This document shows positions 1 through 8,380 of a stretch of DNA of 64,000 bases, piece after piece. The notes below the pieces were generated by a model. The model made no database searches, had not been told where the DNA came from, and saw only the letters and a list, made by a program, of their open reading frames with translations. The translations under genes and the position numbers were made by a program. Each line of letters begins with the position of its first letter. The stretch's first letter is position 1. This stretch comes from Shewanella acanthi (lineage in GTDB: Bacteria; Pseudomonadota; Gammaproteobacteria; Enterobacterales; Shewanellaceae), in the NCBI RefSeq assembly GCF_019457475.1, contig NZ_CP080413.1, positions 1,736,001 to 1,800,000 on the forward strand. Reading direction: 5' to 3'.

Positions 1-623
1 GCGCGTTAATTGTCGGTGAGTCAAGCTTTGGTAAGGGTACGGTACAGCAGCATAAGAGCTTGGGCCGTATCTACGATATGTACGACAAGCCAATCGGTCA
101 CGTGCAATATACCATTCAAAAATTTTACCGTATCGATGGTGGTAGTACTCAGTTAAAAGGTGTTACGCCAGATATCGCTTTTCCAAGTGCCCTCGATCCG
201 GGTGAATACGGTGAAGCGGAAGAGAAAAATGCATTGCCTTGGGATAAAGTGCCTGTCGCGCAGTATCAGGCGCTCAATGATATTACCCCTGAGCTCGTCA
301 CCAGCTTAGATAAAAATCACGCAGAGCGTATTAAGCACAGCGTAGAATTTAGTTATATCAATCAAGATATTGCAGATTTTAAAAAGCATCACAAAGAGAA
401 AACCATTTCTCTTGTCGAAAGCGAACGTATCGCCTCTCGGGAAGCTGATGAGAAGAAAGTACTCGACAGAACCAATGATCGTCGTGCAACTCAAGGTTTA
501 GCCGCGGTTAAATCGATGGATGAAATCAAAGATGATACCGATGCGCCAGATGCGTTTTTGGACGAAACTGCCTATATCACCCTCGACATGGCTGATGCGA
601 AAAAACTTGCGAACGCGAAGTAG
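1..623 (+). CDS. prc: Tail-specific carboxy-terminal protease Prc/Tsp (3' part)
   Basis: This is the C-terminal part of the periplasmic S41-family protease that degrades proteins from their C-terminus and processes penicillin-binding protein 3 in E. coli. The reading frame is open from base 3, so the gene starts outside the window and lacks its N-terminus, PDZ domain and probably the catalytic serine here. The segment ALIVGESSFGKGTVQQH at bases 3-53 matches the E. coli block holding the catalytic lysine; that Lys codon is at 33-35. The block VQYTIQKFYRIDGGSTQ and KGVTPDI that follows is typical of Prc. The tail is rich in charged, probably helical residues, as in other long Prc proteins. A hairpin terminator follows. 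Confidence 0.95.
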   Translation, partial: ALIVGESSFGKGTVQQHKSLGRIYDMYDKPIGHVQYTIQKFYRIDGGSTQLKGVTPDIAFPSALDPGEYGEAEEKNALPWDKVPVAQYQALNDITPELVTSLDKNHAERIKHSVEFSYINQDIADFKKHHKEKTISLVESERIASREADEKKVLDRTNDRRATQGLAAVKSMDEIKDDTDAPDAFLDETAYITLDMADAKKLANAK

Positions 624-664
624 TGCTCGCTGAAAACGATGGCCTGTATAGGTATATTCAAATT

Positions 665-691
665 AAAACGCGCTTATAGCGCGTTTTTTCT
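665..691 (+). terminator. Rho-independent terminator after prc
   Basis: A GC-rich stem, AAAACGCGC paired with GCGCGTTTT around the loop TTATA, runs into a T-tract. It lies 40 bases after the prc stop codon and just before pepN. Confidence 0.85.
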
Positions 692-720
692 TATAAGAAC
701 AGCAACGTAAAGGGAAAGAA

Positions 721-3270
721 ATGACACAAGCCCAAGCCAAATACTTAAAAGATTATCAAGCTCCCCTTTTTACAATCGAAACCATCGACCTTAACTTTAA
801 CCTTGCGCCAAACCACACCCAAGTGAAGGCTAAAAGCTTTGTTAAACGTACGTCCGAGCATAATGAGCCCTTAGTTCTCGACGGTGAAGGCCTGAAACTC
901 GTTTCGGTGACTGTGAATGGTCAAAGTGTCGTTTACCAAGTCAAAGAGGGCCAGCTGTTAATTGAAACCGTGCTTAATGAGTTTGAACTGGTGATCGAAA
1001 CCGAGCTTGACCCTGCAGCCAACTCCAGCCTAGAAGGGCTTTATATGTCAGACGGAGCCTACTGCACCCAATGTGAAGCTGAGGGTTTTAGACGTATTAC
1101 CTACTTCCTTGATCGCCCCGATGTGCTTGCTAAATACACTGTCCGTATCGAAGCCGAGAAGTCGGCATTTCCCTATCTATTGAGTAACGGTAATTTAGTC
1201 GAGCAGGGGGAACTTGAAGGCGGGCGCCATTATGTATGCTGGCAGGATCCGTTCCCGAAACCCGCGTATTTATTTGCCCTTGTTGCAGGTGATTTTGACC
1301 TGCTGCAGGATGAATTTATTACCCGAAGTGAACGTAAAGTTGTTCTGCAAGTATATGTCGATAAAGGCAATCTGCATAAGGCCGAACATGCGATGGCATC
1401 ACTCAAGAAATCCATGGCATGGGATGAATCGCGCTTTGACCTTGAATATGATCTTGATATCTACATGATTGTTGCGGTCGACTTTTTCAACATGGGCGCA
1501 ATGGAAAACAAGGGCCTGAATATTTTCAACACTAAATATGTGCTCGCCGATAAGTTGACTGCGACCGATGATGACTACCATGGAATCGAGTCAGTGGTTG
1601 GCCACGAGTACTTCCACAATTGGACGGGTAATCGTGTTACTTGCCGTGATTGGTTCCAGCTGAGTTTAAAAGAAGGCCTTACTGTATTTCGCGATCAGGA
1701 ATTTAGCTCAGATTTAGGCTCGCGTGCAGTGAACCGAATTCATGCAATCAAAGTGATGAAAAACCAGCAATTTGCTGAAGATTCAGGCCCGATGTCCCAT
1801 CCAATTAGGCCTGACTCAGTGATTGAGATGAATAATTTTTACACAGTGACAGTGTATGACAAAGGTGCCGAAGTCATCCGTATGATGCATACCTTGTTGG
1901 GGGAGGCGAATTTCCAAGCAGGGATGAAGCTCTACTTCAAGCGTCACGACGGCCAAGCGGTTACCTGCGATGATTTTGTGGCAGCGATGGAAGATGCGAG
2001 CGGCATCGATTTAACTCAATTCCGTCTTTGGTACAGCAAGGCGGGCACGCCAGTTGTTAGCGTGACTGACAGTTTCGATGCGATGAAAGGGACTTATCAG
2101 TTGAACCTCGTGCAGTCACTTGCGGGTTGTAACGAAGCATTGCATATTCCCTTTAGCATTGAGCTGCTCGATGCCAATGGGCATTCGAAGGTTAATCAGG
2201 TGCTTAACTTCACTAAAAAAGAGCAGACTTTTACCTTTGAAGGATTTAGTCAAAAACCGATATGTTCTTTACTGCAGGATTTCTCCGCGCCAGTGAAACT
2301 CGAATATCCCTTCGAAGTTGACCAACTTGTGCATTTGATGCGTTATGCGACAAGCGAAGTTGCCCGCTGGGAAGCATCAGTTGCCTTAGTAAGCCAAGCA
2401 ATTTGGCAAAATGTGAGCCACGTAAAGCTACATCAAACCATGACCTTAGATGAGCGCGTCAAAGATGGCTTTAAAGGCGTGTTGTTATCGACTGAGCTGG
2501 ATAGGGCATTGATGGCTGAAATTCTGGCAACGCCATCAAGCTCTGCGCTGGTTGAACAAACCGATGCGGTGGATTTAGACGCACTGCGCGTAGCACGTGA
2601 GTTTGTCTTATCTGAACTGGCACTTTATTGCCAGGATGAGTTAACCGCCGTTTACGGCACACTCGCTCACATTGATTGCGCTAAATCACGCGCCCTTAAA
2701 AATCAGTGCCTCATCTGGTTAAGCCGCGTTAGCGTCGATGCGGAAGCATTAGTGGTATCCCAATTTGAGCAGGCAGAAAACATGACCGATGCTTTAGGCG
2801 CGTTAACTGCGGCAAATATTGGAGATTTGCCTTGCCGCACAGCGCTAATGAGTGCATTCGAGCAGCGCTGGCAAAATACGCCATTAGTAATGGATAAATG
2901 GTTTATGCTACAGGCAACGCGCGACAGTGAGGATGTGATTGAGGGCATTAAGCAACTTATGCAACATCCCAGTTTTAGCATGAATAATCCTAACCGTGTA
3001 CGTTCTCTCATTGGCAGTTTTGCTGCGGGTAATCTCTATCAATTTCATCGTAATGACGGTGAGGGCTACAGATTTTTAACTGAGTGTCTGATTGAACTCA
3101 ATAAGCTCAATCCGCAGGTTGCTGCGCGTATGGTTACCCCGCTGATTCAGTTCAGTAAGTTTGATGTGAAACGTCAAGCCTTGATAAAAGAATATCTTGG
3201 CCAATTATTGGCGTTACCTGAGCTTTCAAAAGACCTGTACGAGAAAGTGTCGAAGGCACTTGGACAATAA
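721..3270 (+). CDS. pepN: Aminopeptidase N (M1 family)
   Basis: Cytoplasmic zinc aminopeptidase that removes N-terminal residues from peptides in the last steps of protein turnover. The 849-residue length is close to the 870 of E. coli PepN. The exopeptidase motif GAMEN is at residues 259-263, the zinc site HEYFH at 295-299, and the third zinc ligand Glu318 lies 19 residues after the HExxH glutamate (LKEGL). A beta-rich N-terminal domain, the thermolysin-like catalytic domain and a helical C-terminal domain follow in the usual order. The ATG is preceded by a purine-rich ribosome site (AAAGGGAAAG). A small DUF2835 gene follows closely and may be co-transcribed. Confidence 0.97.
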   Translation: MTQAQAKYLKDYQAPLFTIETIDLNFNLAPNHTQVKAKSFVKRTSEHNEPLVLDGEGLKLVSVTVNGQSVVYQVKEGQLLIETVLNEFELVIETELDPAANSSLEGLYMSDGAYCTQCEAEGFRRITYFLDRPDVLAKYTVRIEAEKSAFPYLLSNGNLVEQGELEGGRHYVCWQDPFPKPAYLFALVAGDFDLLQDEFITRSERKVVLQVYVDKGNLHKAEHAMASLKKSMAWDESRFDLEYDLDIYMIVAVDFFNMGAMENKGLNIFNTKYVLADKLTATDDDYHGIESVVGHEYFHNWTGNRVTCRDWFQLSLKEGLTVFRDQEFSSDLGSRAVNRIHAIKVMKNQQFAEDSGPMSHPIRPDSVIEMNNFYTVTVYDKGAEVIRMMHTLLGEANFQAGMKLYFKRHDGQAVTCDDFVAAMEDASGIDLTQFRLWYSKAGTPVVSVTDSFDAMKGTYQLNLVQSLAGCNEALHIPFSIELLDANGHSKVNQVLNFTKKEQTFTFEGFSQKPICSLLQDFSAPVKLEYPFEVDQLVHLMRYATSEVARWEASVALVSQAIWQNVSHVKLHQTMTLDERVKDGFKGVLLSTELDRALMAEILATPSSSALVEQTDAVDLDALRVAREFVLSELALYCQDELTAVYGTLAHIDCAKSRALKNQCLIWLSRVSVDAEALVVSQFEQAENMTDALGALTAANIGDLPCRTALMSAFEQRWQNTPLVMDKWFMLQATRDSEDVIEGIKQLMQHPSFSMNNPNRVRSLIGSFAAGNLYQFHRNDGEGYRFLTECLIELNKLNPQVAARMVTPLIQFSKFDVKRQALIKEYLGQLLALPELSKDLYEKVSKALGQ

Positions 3271-3292
3271 TGTGTTGGAGGAGGGCAGCTAA

Positions 3293-3526
3293 TTGGCTGC
3301 CCGAGTTGTGATGGAATTGTATTTTAAGCTCAATATCGGTTATCAGCAATTTTTACCTTACTATCAAGGTATTGCAGAGAAAGTAGAAGTCAGGGATAGC
3401 CTTGGTCGTATTTTATGGATCAACGGAAGACATTTGCGCAGCTTTCTGACTAAGGATGGTATTCATGGCAATTTTAAGCTGGTTCTCGACTCGCAGGGCA
3501 AATTCGTTTCAATCAGCCGAATTTAA
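3293..3526 (+). CDS. DUF2835 family small protein
   Basis: A protein of 71-77 residues with the DUF2835 pattern, a short basic family of unknown function in gammaproteobacteria: an N-terminal strand, FLPYYQG near residue 25, R-H-L-R-x-F-L, G-x-F-x-L and a final FVSI. There are two possible starts. TTG at 3293 has the strong Shine-Dalgarno GGAGGAGGG at 3277-3285. ATG at 3311 gives a protein whose N-terminus looks more like family members but has no nearby ribosome site. It lies 22 bases after pepN. No signal peptide or membrane segment is seen, so it is probably cytoplasmic. The function is unknown. Confidence 0.75.
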   Translation: MAARVVMELYFKLNIGYQQFLPYYQGIAEKVEVRDSLGRILWINGRHLRSFLTKDGIHGNFKLVLDSQGKFVSISRI

Positions 3527-3864
3527 TTTTTCACTGTTAAAAAAATGTAGAGTAATTGCTCAAAACGGTCGGCTGATTATTATACGCAGATTTAGGGTTT
3601 GTATTTGTTTTTATGTTAATGAAATATATAGTTTTTCATCCTATATAAAGCCTGATTTTTCATCTCATCCTTTCCTAATTTAATCGAGCAGTCATTTTTG
3701 CTCGGCTAAAATGACTCTACGTGCTTAATTCTTTAGAAAATTTTCTCCATCAGCGCCTTGCTCACAGGGATTAATTGCTGTAACAATGGTGTTACCTCTG
3801 GGCTAACGAGATGTTGGTTGTAATTCCTAAAACAAAATAATCCAGCAGGGTACGGAGAATAAAA
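3527..3864. other. Intergenic region before the DUF1302 operon
   Basis: AT-rich spacer of 338 bases with no convincing gene. A 6-bp stem (CGAGCA, 3685-3690, with TGCTCG, 3699-3704) is the only hairpin noticed. The promoter of the downstream four-gene operon presumably lies here, but I cannot place it. Confidence 0.5.
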
Positions 3865-5901
3865 ATGACCACTGTTAAAAATCGTTTTAACAAGTCGGCG
3901 CTTGCTTTGGGGGTGGCGTCGGCACTAATTATGGCATCGAGCGCGAATGCTGTTTCTTTCAATTGGGGTGATGTAGAAGGTACTTTTGACTCCACTTGGA
4001 CATTAGGTGCAAGTTGGCGTGTGGCTGACCGTGATTGGAACGGTCAAATCGGTAAAGTCAACCAACCGCAATTCGATTGGACTGGTTACAGTGCATTCGG
4101 CAACACGCTATATACGTCTCAAGATATTTGGGCACAGCAAGGCTCTTACTCAAGCAACGGCGATTTGAGCAACATGCTCTACTCAAAAGGTGATACCACC
4201 TCTGAGATCTTCAAAGGCTTACACGAATTATCGTTAAAATACGAAAACTACGGTCTCTTTGCCCGTGGTATGTATTTTTACGATCGTAAACTCAACGATG
4301 GTAACTTTGGCTACACCGATCCATTAACGGGCAAGGAATATGACCCTTGCGCCGACAGCGACGCCTCTAAAGTGCAATGTAAGGACATCCGTTTGTTAGA
4401 TGCCTTCGTTTACGCAAATTTTGACTTAAACGACGGTGCTAACCCTCTGTCAGTTCGTTTAGGTAACCAAGTGGTGTCATGGGGTGAAAGTACCTTAATT
4501 GCCCACGGTATCAGCGAAATCAACGCCGTTGACCTGAACATTCTTAATGCGCCAGGTGCTGAGCTTAAAGAAGCATTCCGTCCACAGGGCATGTTATGGG
4601 CCTCTTTAGGTATTACCGAATCTTTATCGGTTGAAGCTTTCTACCAATACGATTGGCAGCCAATTTGGATCCCAACACCAGGTTCAATCTTCGCTACTAA
4701 CGATTTTGCCGGTTACGGTGGTTATGCGCAAAACGCGCAGTTGGGCTTTAACGTAAACCCAGACATGAACCTCGACTTTCTGATGCAAGAATATGAAAAG
4801 TTAGCGGCATTAGTGGCTAGCGGTGCATCTGTTCCGACAGCGCAATTAGTGGCGATGTCTCTGGCTTATCCAACTAAAGCGACTTTAGTTAAAGACGAAG
4901 CCGAGCCGAGTGATAGCGGTCAATACGGTATCAAATTTGGTTATTACGCACCTGAGTTAGGTGAGACCGAATTTGGCCTGTACTACATGAATTATCATAG
5001 CCGTCGTCCAATTATCAGTGGTACAGCGTCCAATTTCACCACTCCAGCATTATTAAGCGATTTAAGCGTGCTCGGTGCTAATGCCGGTCAAATTGACCGC
5101 GACGTCATGTTAAGCCTACAGAGTTTCTCTAAGGCACAGATTGAATACCCAGAGGATATTAAGCTCTATGGCTTTAGCTTCAATACCCTGATTGGTGATA
5201 CTTCTGTTGCGGGCGAGATTTCTCACCGTCAAGATGAGCCTATGCAAATCGATGACGTTGAATTGTTGTTCGCAGCGATGCCGCAGCAGTTAGCCAACGC
5301 AGGGATTGCTCCAGAACTCGACGGTCTGTCGCAATTAGATGTGGTTGAGCCAGGTGCTTACCGTGAAGGCTTTATCCGTCTTGACACGACTCAAGCTCAG
5401 ATGACATTCACCCATTTATTCGGACCGACTTTCGGTATGGATAACCTAGTGATGTTAGCTGAAGTGGGTGGTGTGTGGATCCACGATATGCCAGGTTTTG
5501 ATGAATTGCGTTTAAACAGCCCAGGTACTGGCCGTTCGGGTGGTAACCCAGATATGCCAGGTATTATTCAAGTTCTGCACAATGGCCCTGAAACTAACCC
5601 ATTTGCGACCGATTTCGCTTGGGGTTATCGCATCGTGGCCAAGGCTGATTACAACAACCTGTTTGCAGGTGTGAACATGTCTCCTCGTTTGATTTTCTCT
5701 CACGACGTTGACGGTATTACCCCTGATCCAATGTTCCTGTTCACCGAAGGACGTAAGTCTGTGGCGCTGGGCCTGAACTTTGATTATCAAAACCGTTGGG
5801 GAGCGGATCTGTCATACAACAACTTCTTTGGTGGTGTAGGTACGACCAATGCGATGGCAGACCGTGATTATGTTTCATTCAATATCAAGTATTCGCTCTA
5901 A
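3865..5901 (+). CDS. DUF1302 family outer-membrane protein
   Basis: A 678-residue exported protein of the DUF1302 family. The signal peptide runs to about residue 29 (positive N-terminus, hydrophobic ALALGVASALIMA, then SSANA). The mature part has alternating beta-strand character and many aromatic residues, with conserved-looking parts such as RLGNQVVSWGES and a C-terminal YVSFNIKYSL that suits a transmembrane beta-barrel. The ATG follows the ribosome site GGAG at 3855-3858. It is the first gene of a tight operon with DUF1329, YCF48-like and RND genes (14 bases to the next). DUF1302/DUF1329 pairs are common in proteobacteria that handle hydrophobic compounds. A role in passage of a lipid-like substrate across the outer membrane is inference; the substrate is unknown. 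Confidence 0.85.
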   Translation: MTTVKNRFNKSALALGVASALIMASSANAVSFNWGDVEGTFDSTWTLGASWRVADRDWNGQIGKVNQPQFDWTGYSAFGNTLYTSQDIWAQQGSYSSNGDLSNMLYSKGDTTSEIFKGLHELSLKYENYGLFARGMYFYDRKLNDGNFGYTDPLTGKEYDPCADSDASKVQCKDIRLLDAFVYANFDLNDGANPLSVRLGNQVVSWGESTLIAHGISEINAVDLNILNAPGAELKEAFRPQGMLWASLGITESLSVEAFYQYDWQPIWIPTPGSIFATNDFAGYGGYAQNAQLGFNVNPDMNLDFLMQEYEKLAALVASGASVPTAQLVAMSLAYPTKATLVKDEAEPSDSGQYGIKFGYYAPELGETEFGLYYMNYHSRRPIISGTASNFTTPALLSDLSVLGANAGQIDRDVMLSLQSFSKAQIEYPEDIKLYGFSFNTLIGDTSVAGEISHRQDEPMQIDDVELLFAAMPQQLANAGIAPELDGLSQLDVVEPGAYREGFIRLDTTQAQMTFTHLFGPTFGMDNLVMLAEVGGVWIHDMPGFDELRLNSPGTGRSGGNPDMPGIIQVLHNGPETNPFATDFAWGYRIVAKADYNNLFAGVNMSPRLIFSHDVDGITPDPMFLFTEGRKSVALGLNFDYQNRWGADLSYNNFFGGVGTTNAMADRDYVSFNIKYSL

Positions 5902-5915
5902 GAAGGATTATAACA

Positions 5916-7280
5916 ATGAAGAAACTGTCGATATTGGCGAGTGCCGTAGTACTGGCGCTTGTTGCGCCAGTCGCAATGGCGAAAGTCTCTGAAGCTGAAG
6001 CTGCTAAATTAGGTGGTGAGCTGACACCATTAGGTGCTGTTAAGGCGGGTAACGCCGATGGTTCAATTCCAGCATGGGATGGTGGTATCACTAAGCCTGT
6101 TTCTGGTTACTCAAAGGGTATGCATCACCCAGATCCTTTCCCTGAGGATAAAATTGAGTTCACGATCACCAACGCGAACAAGGATCAATACAAGGAATTC
6201 TTAACGCCTGGTCAAATCAAGTTATTTGAACTGTACCCAGATACCTACAAGATGAACGTCTATAAGACGCGTCGTAGTGCATCAGCGCCTCAGTTCGTGT
6301 ATGACGCGACTAAAGCTAACGCGACTCGCGCTGAGCTGATTGCTCAAGGTAATGGTATTGCGGGTGCTTCGATTGGTACTCCGTTCCCAATCCCTGCAAA
6401 CGGTTTAGAGGCGATTTGGAACCATATCCTGCGTTTCCGCGGTGTTGATGTTGTCACAACCCGTAGCCAAGCGGCACCGACCGCTGACGGTAGCTACAGC
6501 TTAGTGGAAACTTCAGAGGAAATTCGTTTCGAATACGCACGTCCCGAGATGACCCTCGATAAGTTAAAAGCGTCCAACACGCTGTTCTACTTTAAACAAG
6601 TAGTGACACAACCTGCGCGTCTAGCGGGTACTGCACTGCTCGTTAAAGAAACCATGGATCAAGAGGCTCTGCCACGTCAGGCTTGGACCTACAACACTGG
6701 TCAACGCCGTGTACGTAAAGCGCCAAACGTCGCCTTTGATACTCCAGGTACAGTGTCTGACGGTCTGCGTACTACCGACGACTTCGACATGTTTAACGGC
6801 TCTCCTGTGCGTTATAACTGGGAGTTAGTAGGTAAGAAGGAAATCTACATTCCTTACAACGACTATAAACTGCACTCAGACAAGCTGAAATATGACCAAA
6901 TTTTAAAACCTGGCCATATCAACCCTGAGTTCGTTCGTTGGGAAAAACACCGCGTGTGGGAAGTAAAGGCAACCTTGAAAGACGGTATGCGCCACATCTA
7001 CAAAACGCGCGTGATGTACCTAGACGAAGATTCATGGCAAGTGTCTATTGCGGATCTGTATGACAACCGTGACGAGTTATACCGCGTAGCAGTGTCGCAT
7101 GCTTTGAACTACTACGAAGTGCCAACGCTGTGGGATACCTTAGAAGTGTTCCACGATCTACAGTCTCGCCGTTACTTAGCGATGGGCTTAGACAACCAAA
7201 GCGCTATGTATGACTTCGATGCCAAACTGAGTGAAGCGAACTTTACTCCCGATGCTCTGCGTCGCGAAGGTATTCGTTAA
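5916..7280 (+). CDS. DUF1329 family periplasmic protein
   Basis: A 454-residue exported protein of the DUF1329 family. Its signal peptide is residues 1-22, ending PVAMA. The mature N-terminus carries a family-like block (LGGELTPLGAVKAGN, then IPAWDGG). The middle and end are rich in Trp, Tyr and Arg, for example WEKHRVWEVKATL and SRRYLAMGL. There is no lipobox, so the protein is probably soluble in the periplasm or loosely membrane-bound. Members of this family are predicted to resemble LolB/outer-lipoprotein folds that hold hydrophobic ligands; that is family knowledge, not shown here. It starts 14 bases after the DUF1302 gene, with ribosome site AAGGA. Confidence 0.85.
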   Translation: MKKLSILASAVVLALVAPVAMAKVSEAEAAKLGGELTPLGAVKAGNADGSIPAWDGGITKPVSGYSKGMHHPDPFPEDKIEFTITNANKDQYKEFLTPGQIKLFELYPDTYKMNVYKTRRSASAPQFVYDATKANATRAELIAQGNGIAGASIGTPFPIPANGLEAIWNHILRFRGVDVVTTRSQAAPTADGSYSLVETSEEIRFEYARPEMTLDKLKASNTLFYFKQVVTQPARLAGTALLVKETMDQEALPRQAWTYNTGQRRVRKAPNVAFDTPGTVSDGLRTTDDFDMFNGSPVRYNWELVGKKEIYIPYNDYKLHSDKLKYDQILKPGHINPEFVRWEKHRVWEVKATLKDGMRHIYKTRVMYLDEDSWQVSIADLYDNRDELYRVAVSHALNYYEVPTLWDTLEVFHDLQSRRYLAMGLDNQSAMYDFDAKLSEANFTPDALRREGIR

Positions 7281-7295
7281 TCAGCCACGGTATAA

Positions 7296-7314
7296 AGGGG
7301 CGCCTAGCGCCCCT
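7296..7314 (+). other. Intercistronic hairpin
   Basis: Perfect 8-bp stem AGGGGCGC/GCGCCCCT with a 3-base loop, between the DUF1329 and YCF48-like genes. No T-tract follows, so it is more likely an mRNA-stability or partial-attenuation element than a full terminator. Confidence 0.6.
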
Positions 7315-7335
7315 CATTAGTTTAAGGAAGTTTGT

Positions 7336-8349
7336 ATGTCGTTTCGCATCCTTCAATGCGTCACTGCGTTAAGTGTTGGTTGTTTGTTTTCCTTCCCATC
7401 GTTTTCAGCAGTTACCGATAATTTAACATCTCAAATCCAGCCGCTGTCGGCTTCATCCCTTGTGTTAGACATTGCTAAGGCAGGTAATAACCTCGTCGCG
7501 GTGGGTGAGCGTGGACATGCGTTATTGCTAAAGGACAATTGGCAGCAGGTTTCTACGCCAACCTCAGCACAGTTAACCAAAGTGTTCTTTCTCAATGATA
7601 AATTAGGTTGGGCAGTTGGCCATGACGCCACCATTCTCCACACTCAAGATGGCGGTCAGACTTGGTTACTGCAGATGCAATCTAAGGAAATTGAAAAGCC
7701 TTTTCTTGATGTGATGTTCTTAAACGAACAGGAGGGCATGGCGATTGGTGCCTACGGGCTGTTCTATCGTACCCATAACGGTGGTGCGAATTGGGATGAA
7801 GAATTCCATGAAGAACTGCTGGCCGAAGAAGATGTCTCTTATTTGGCTGAACTCAAAGAAACCGATCAAGAAGCTTACTTAACCGAGCGAGCCTCACTGC
7901 TACCGCATTTTAATCGCATGATGCGTTTAAACGATGGCCGTTTAGTGCTTGTGGGCGAATTAGGGTTAGTTGCTGTATCCAGTGATGAAGGTAAAACCTT
8001 TAGCCGCACTACATTCGATTACGATGGTTCGATGTTTAACGCGATTGAGCTTAATGATTCCGTGTATGTGATGGGTTTACGTGGTCATGTGTTCAAATCA
8101 GATTTGAGTTTTACCCAGTGGGATGAAATTGAAATGCCTGTGGAATCATCCATTAATGGAGCTATGGCCATTTCCGATAACACTCTGTATCTCGTGGGCA
8201 ATGCAGGGATGGTTATTCAGTTAAACCAAGATGATAGTACAAGCATTGTGACTCGCCGTCAGGGTGAGAACTTAGTGTCTATCGCTAAAGATAGCCAAGG
8301 CCAAGTGTGGTTATCCGGCAGCCAAGGGCTGCTCGTGCTGAAACCATAA
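7336..8349 (+). CDS. YCF48-like beta-propeller protein
   Basis: A 337-residue exported protein. The signal peptide is about residues 1-24, ending FPSFSA. The mature chain repeats BNR/YCF48-type blades: GWAVGHDATILHTQDGGQTW, MAIGAYGLFYRTHNGGANW, LVGELGLVAVSSDEGKTF and further weaker copies, each G-x-x-G then D-G-G-x-x-W/F. This fold resembles plant and cyanobacterial HCF136/YCF48, a photosystem assembly factor, but that function cannot apply here. Third gene of the operon, 31 bases before the RND transporter gene. The likely role is a periplasmic scaffold or partner of the transporter (inference). Confidence 0.85.
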   Translation: MSFRILQCVTALSVGCLFSFPSFSAVTDNLTSQIQPLSASSLVLDIAKAGNNLVAVGERGHALLLKDNWQQVSTPTSAQLTKVFFLNDKLGWAVGHDATILHTQDGGQTWLLQMQSKEIEKPFLDVMFLNEQEGMAIGAYGLFYRTHNGGANWDEEFHEELLAEEDVSYLAELKETDQEAYLTERASLLPHFNRMMRLNDGRLVLVGELGLVAVSSDEGKTFSRTTFDYDGSMFNAIELNDSVYVMGLRGHVFKSDLSFTQWDEIEMPVESSINGAMAISDNTLYLVGNAGMVIQLNQDDSTSIVTRRQGENLVSIAKDSQGQVWLSGSQGLLVLKP

Positions 8350-8380
8350 TTTTTAAAACAACAATAATAGGGCCGAAAAG

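Noticed and set aside
3456..3683. Plus-strand ORF of 75 codons after the DUF2835 gene
   Set aside because: It overlaps DUF2835 in another frame, has a low-complexity composition and no ribosome site, and resembles nothing I know.
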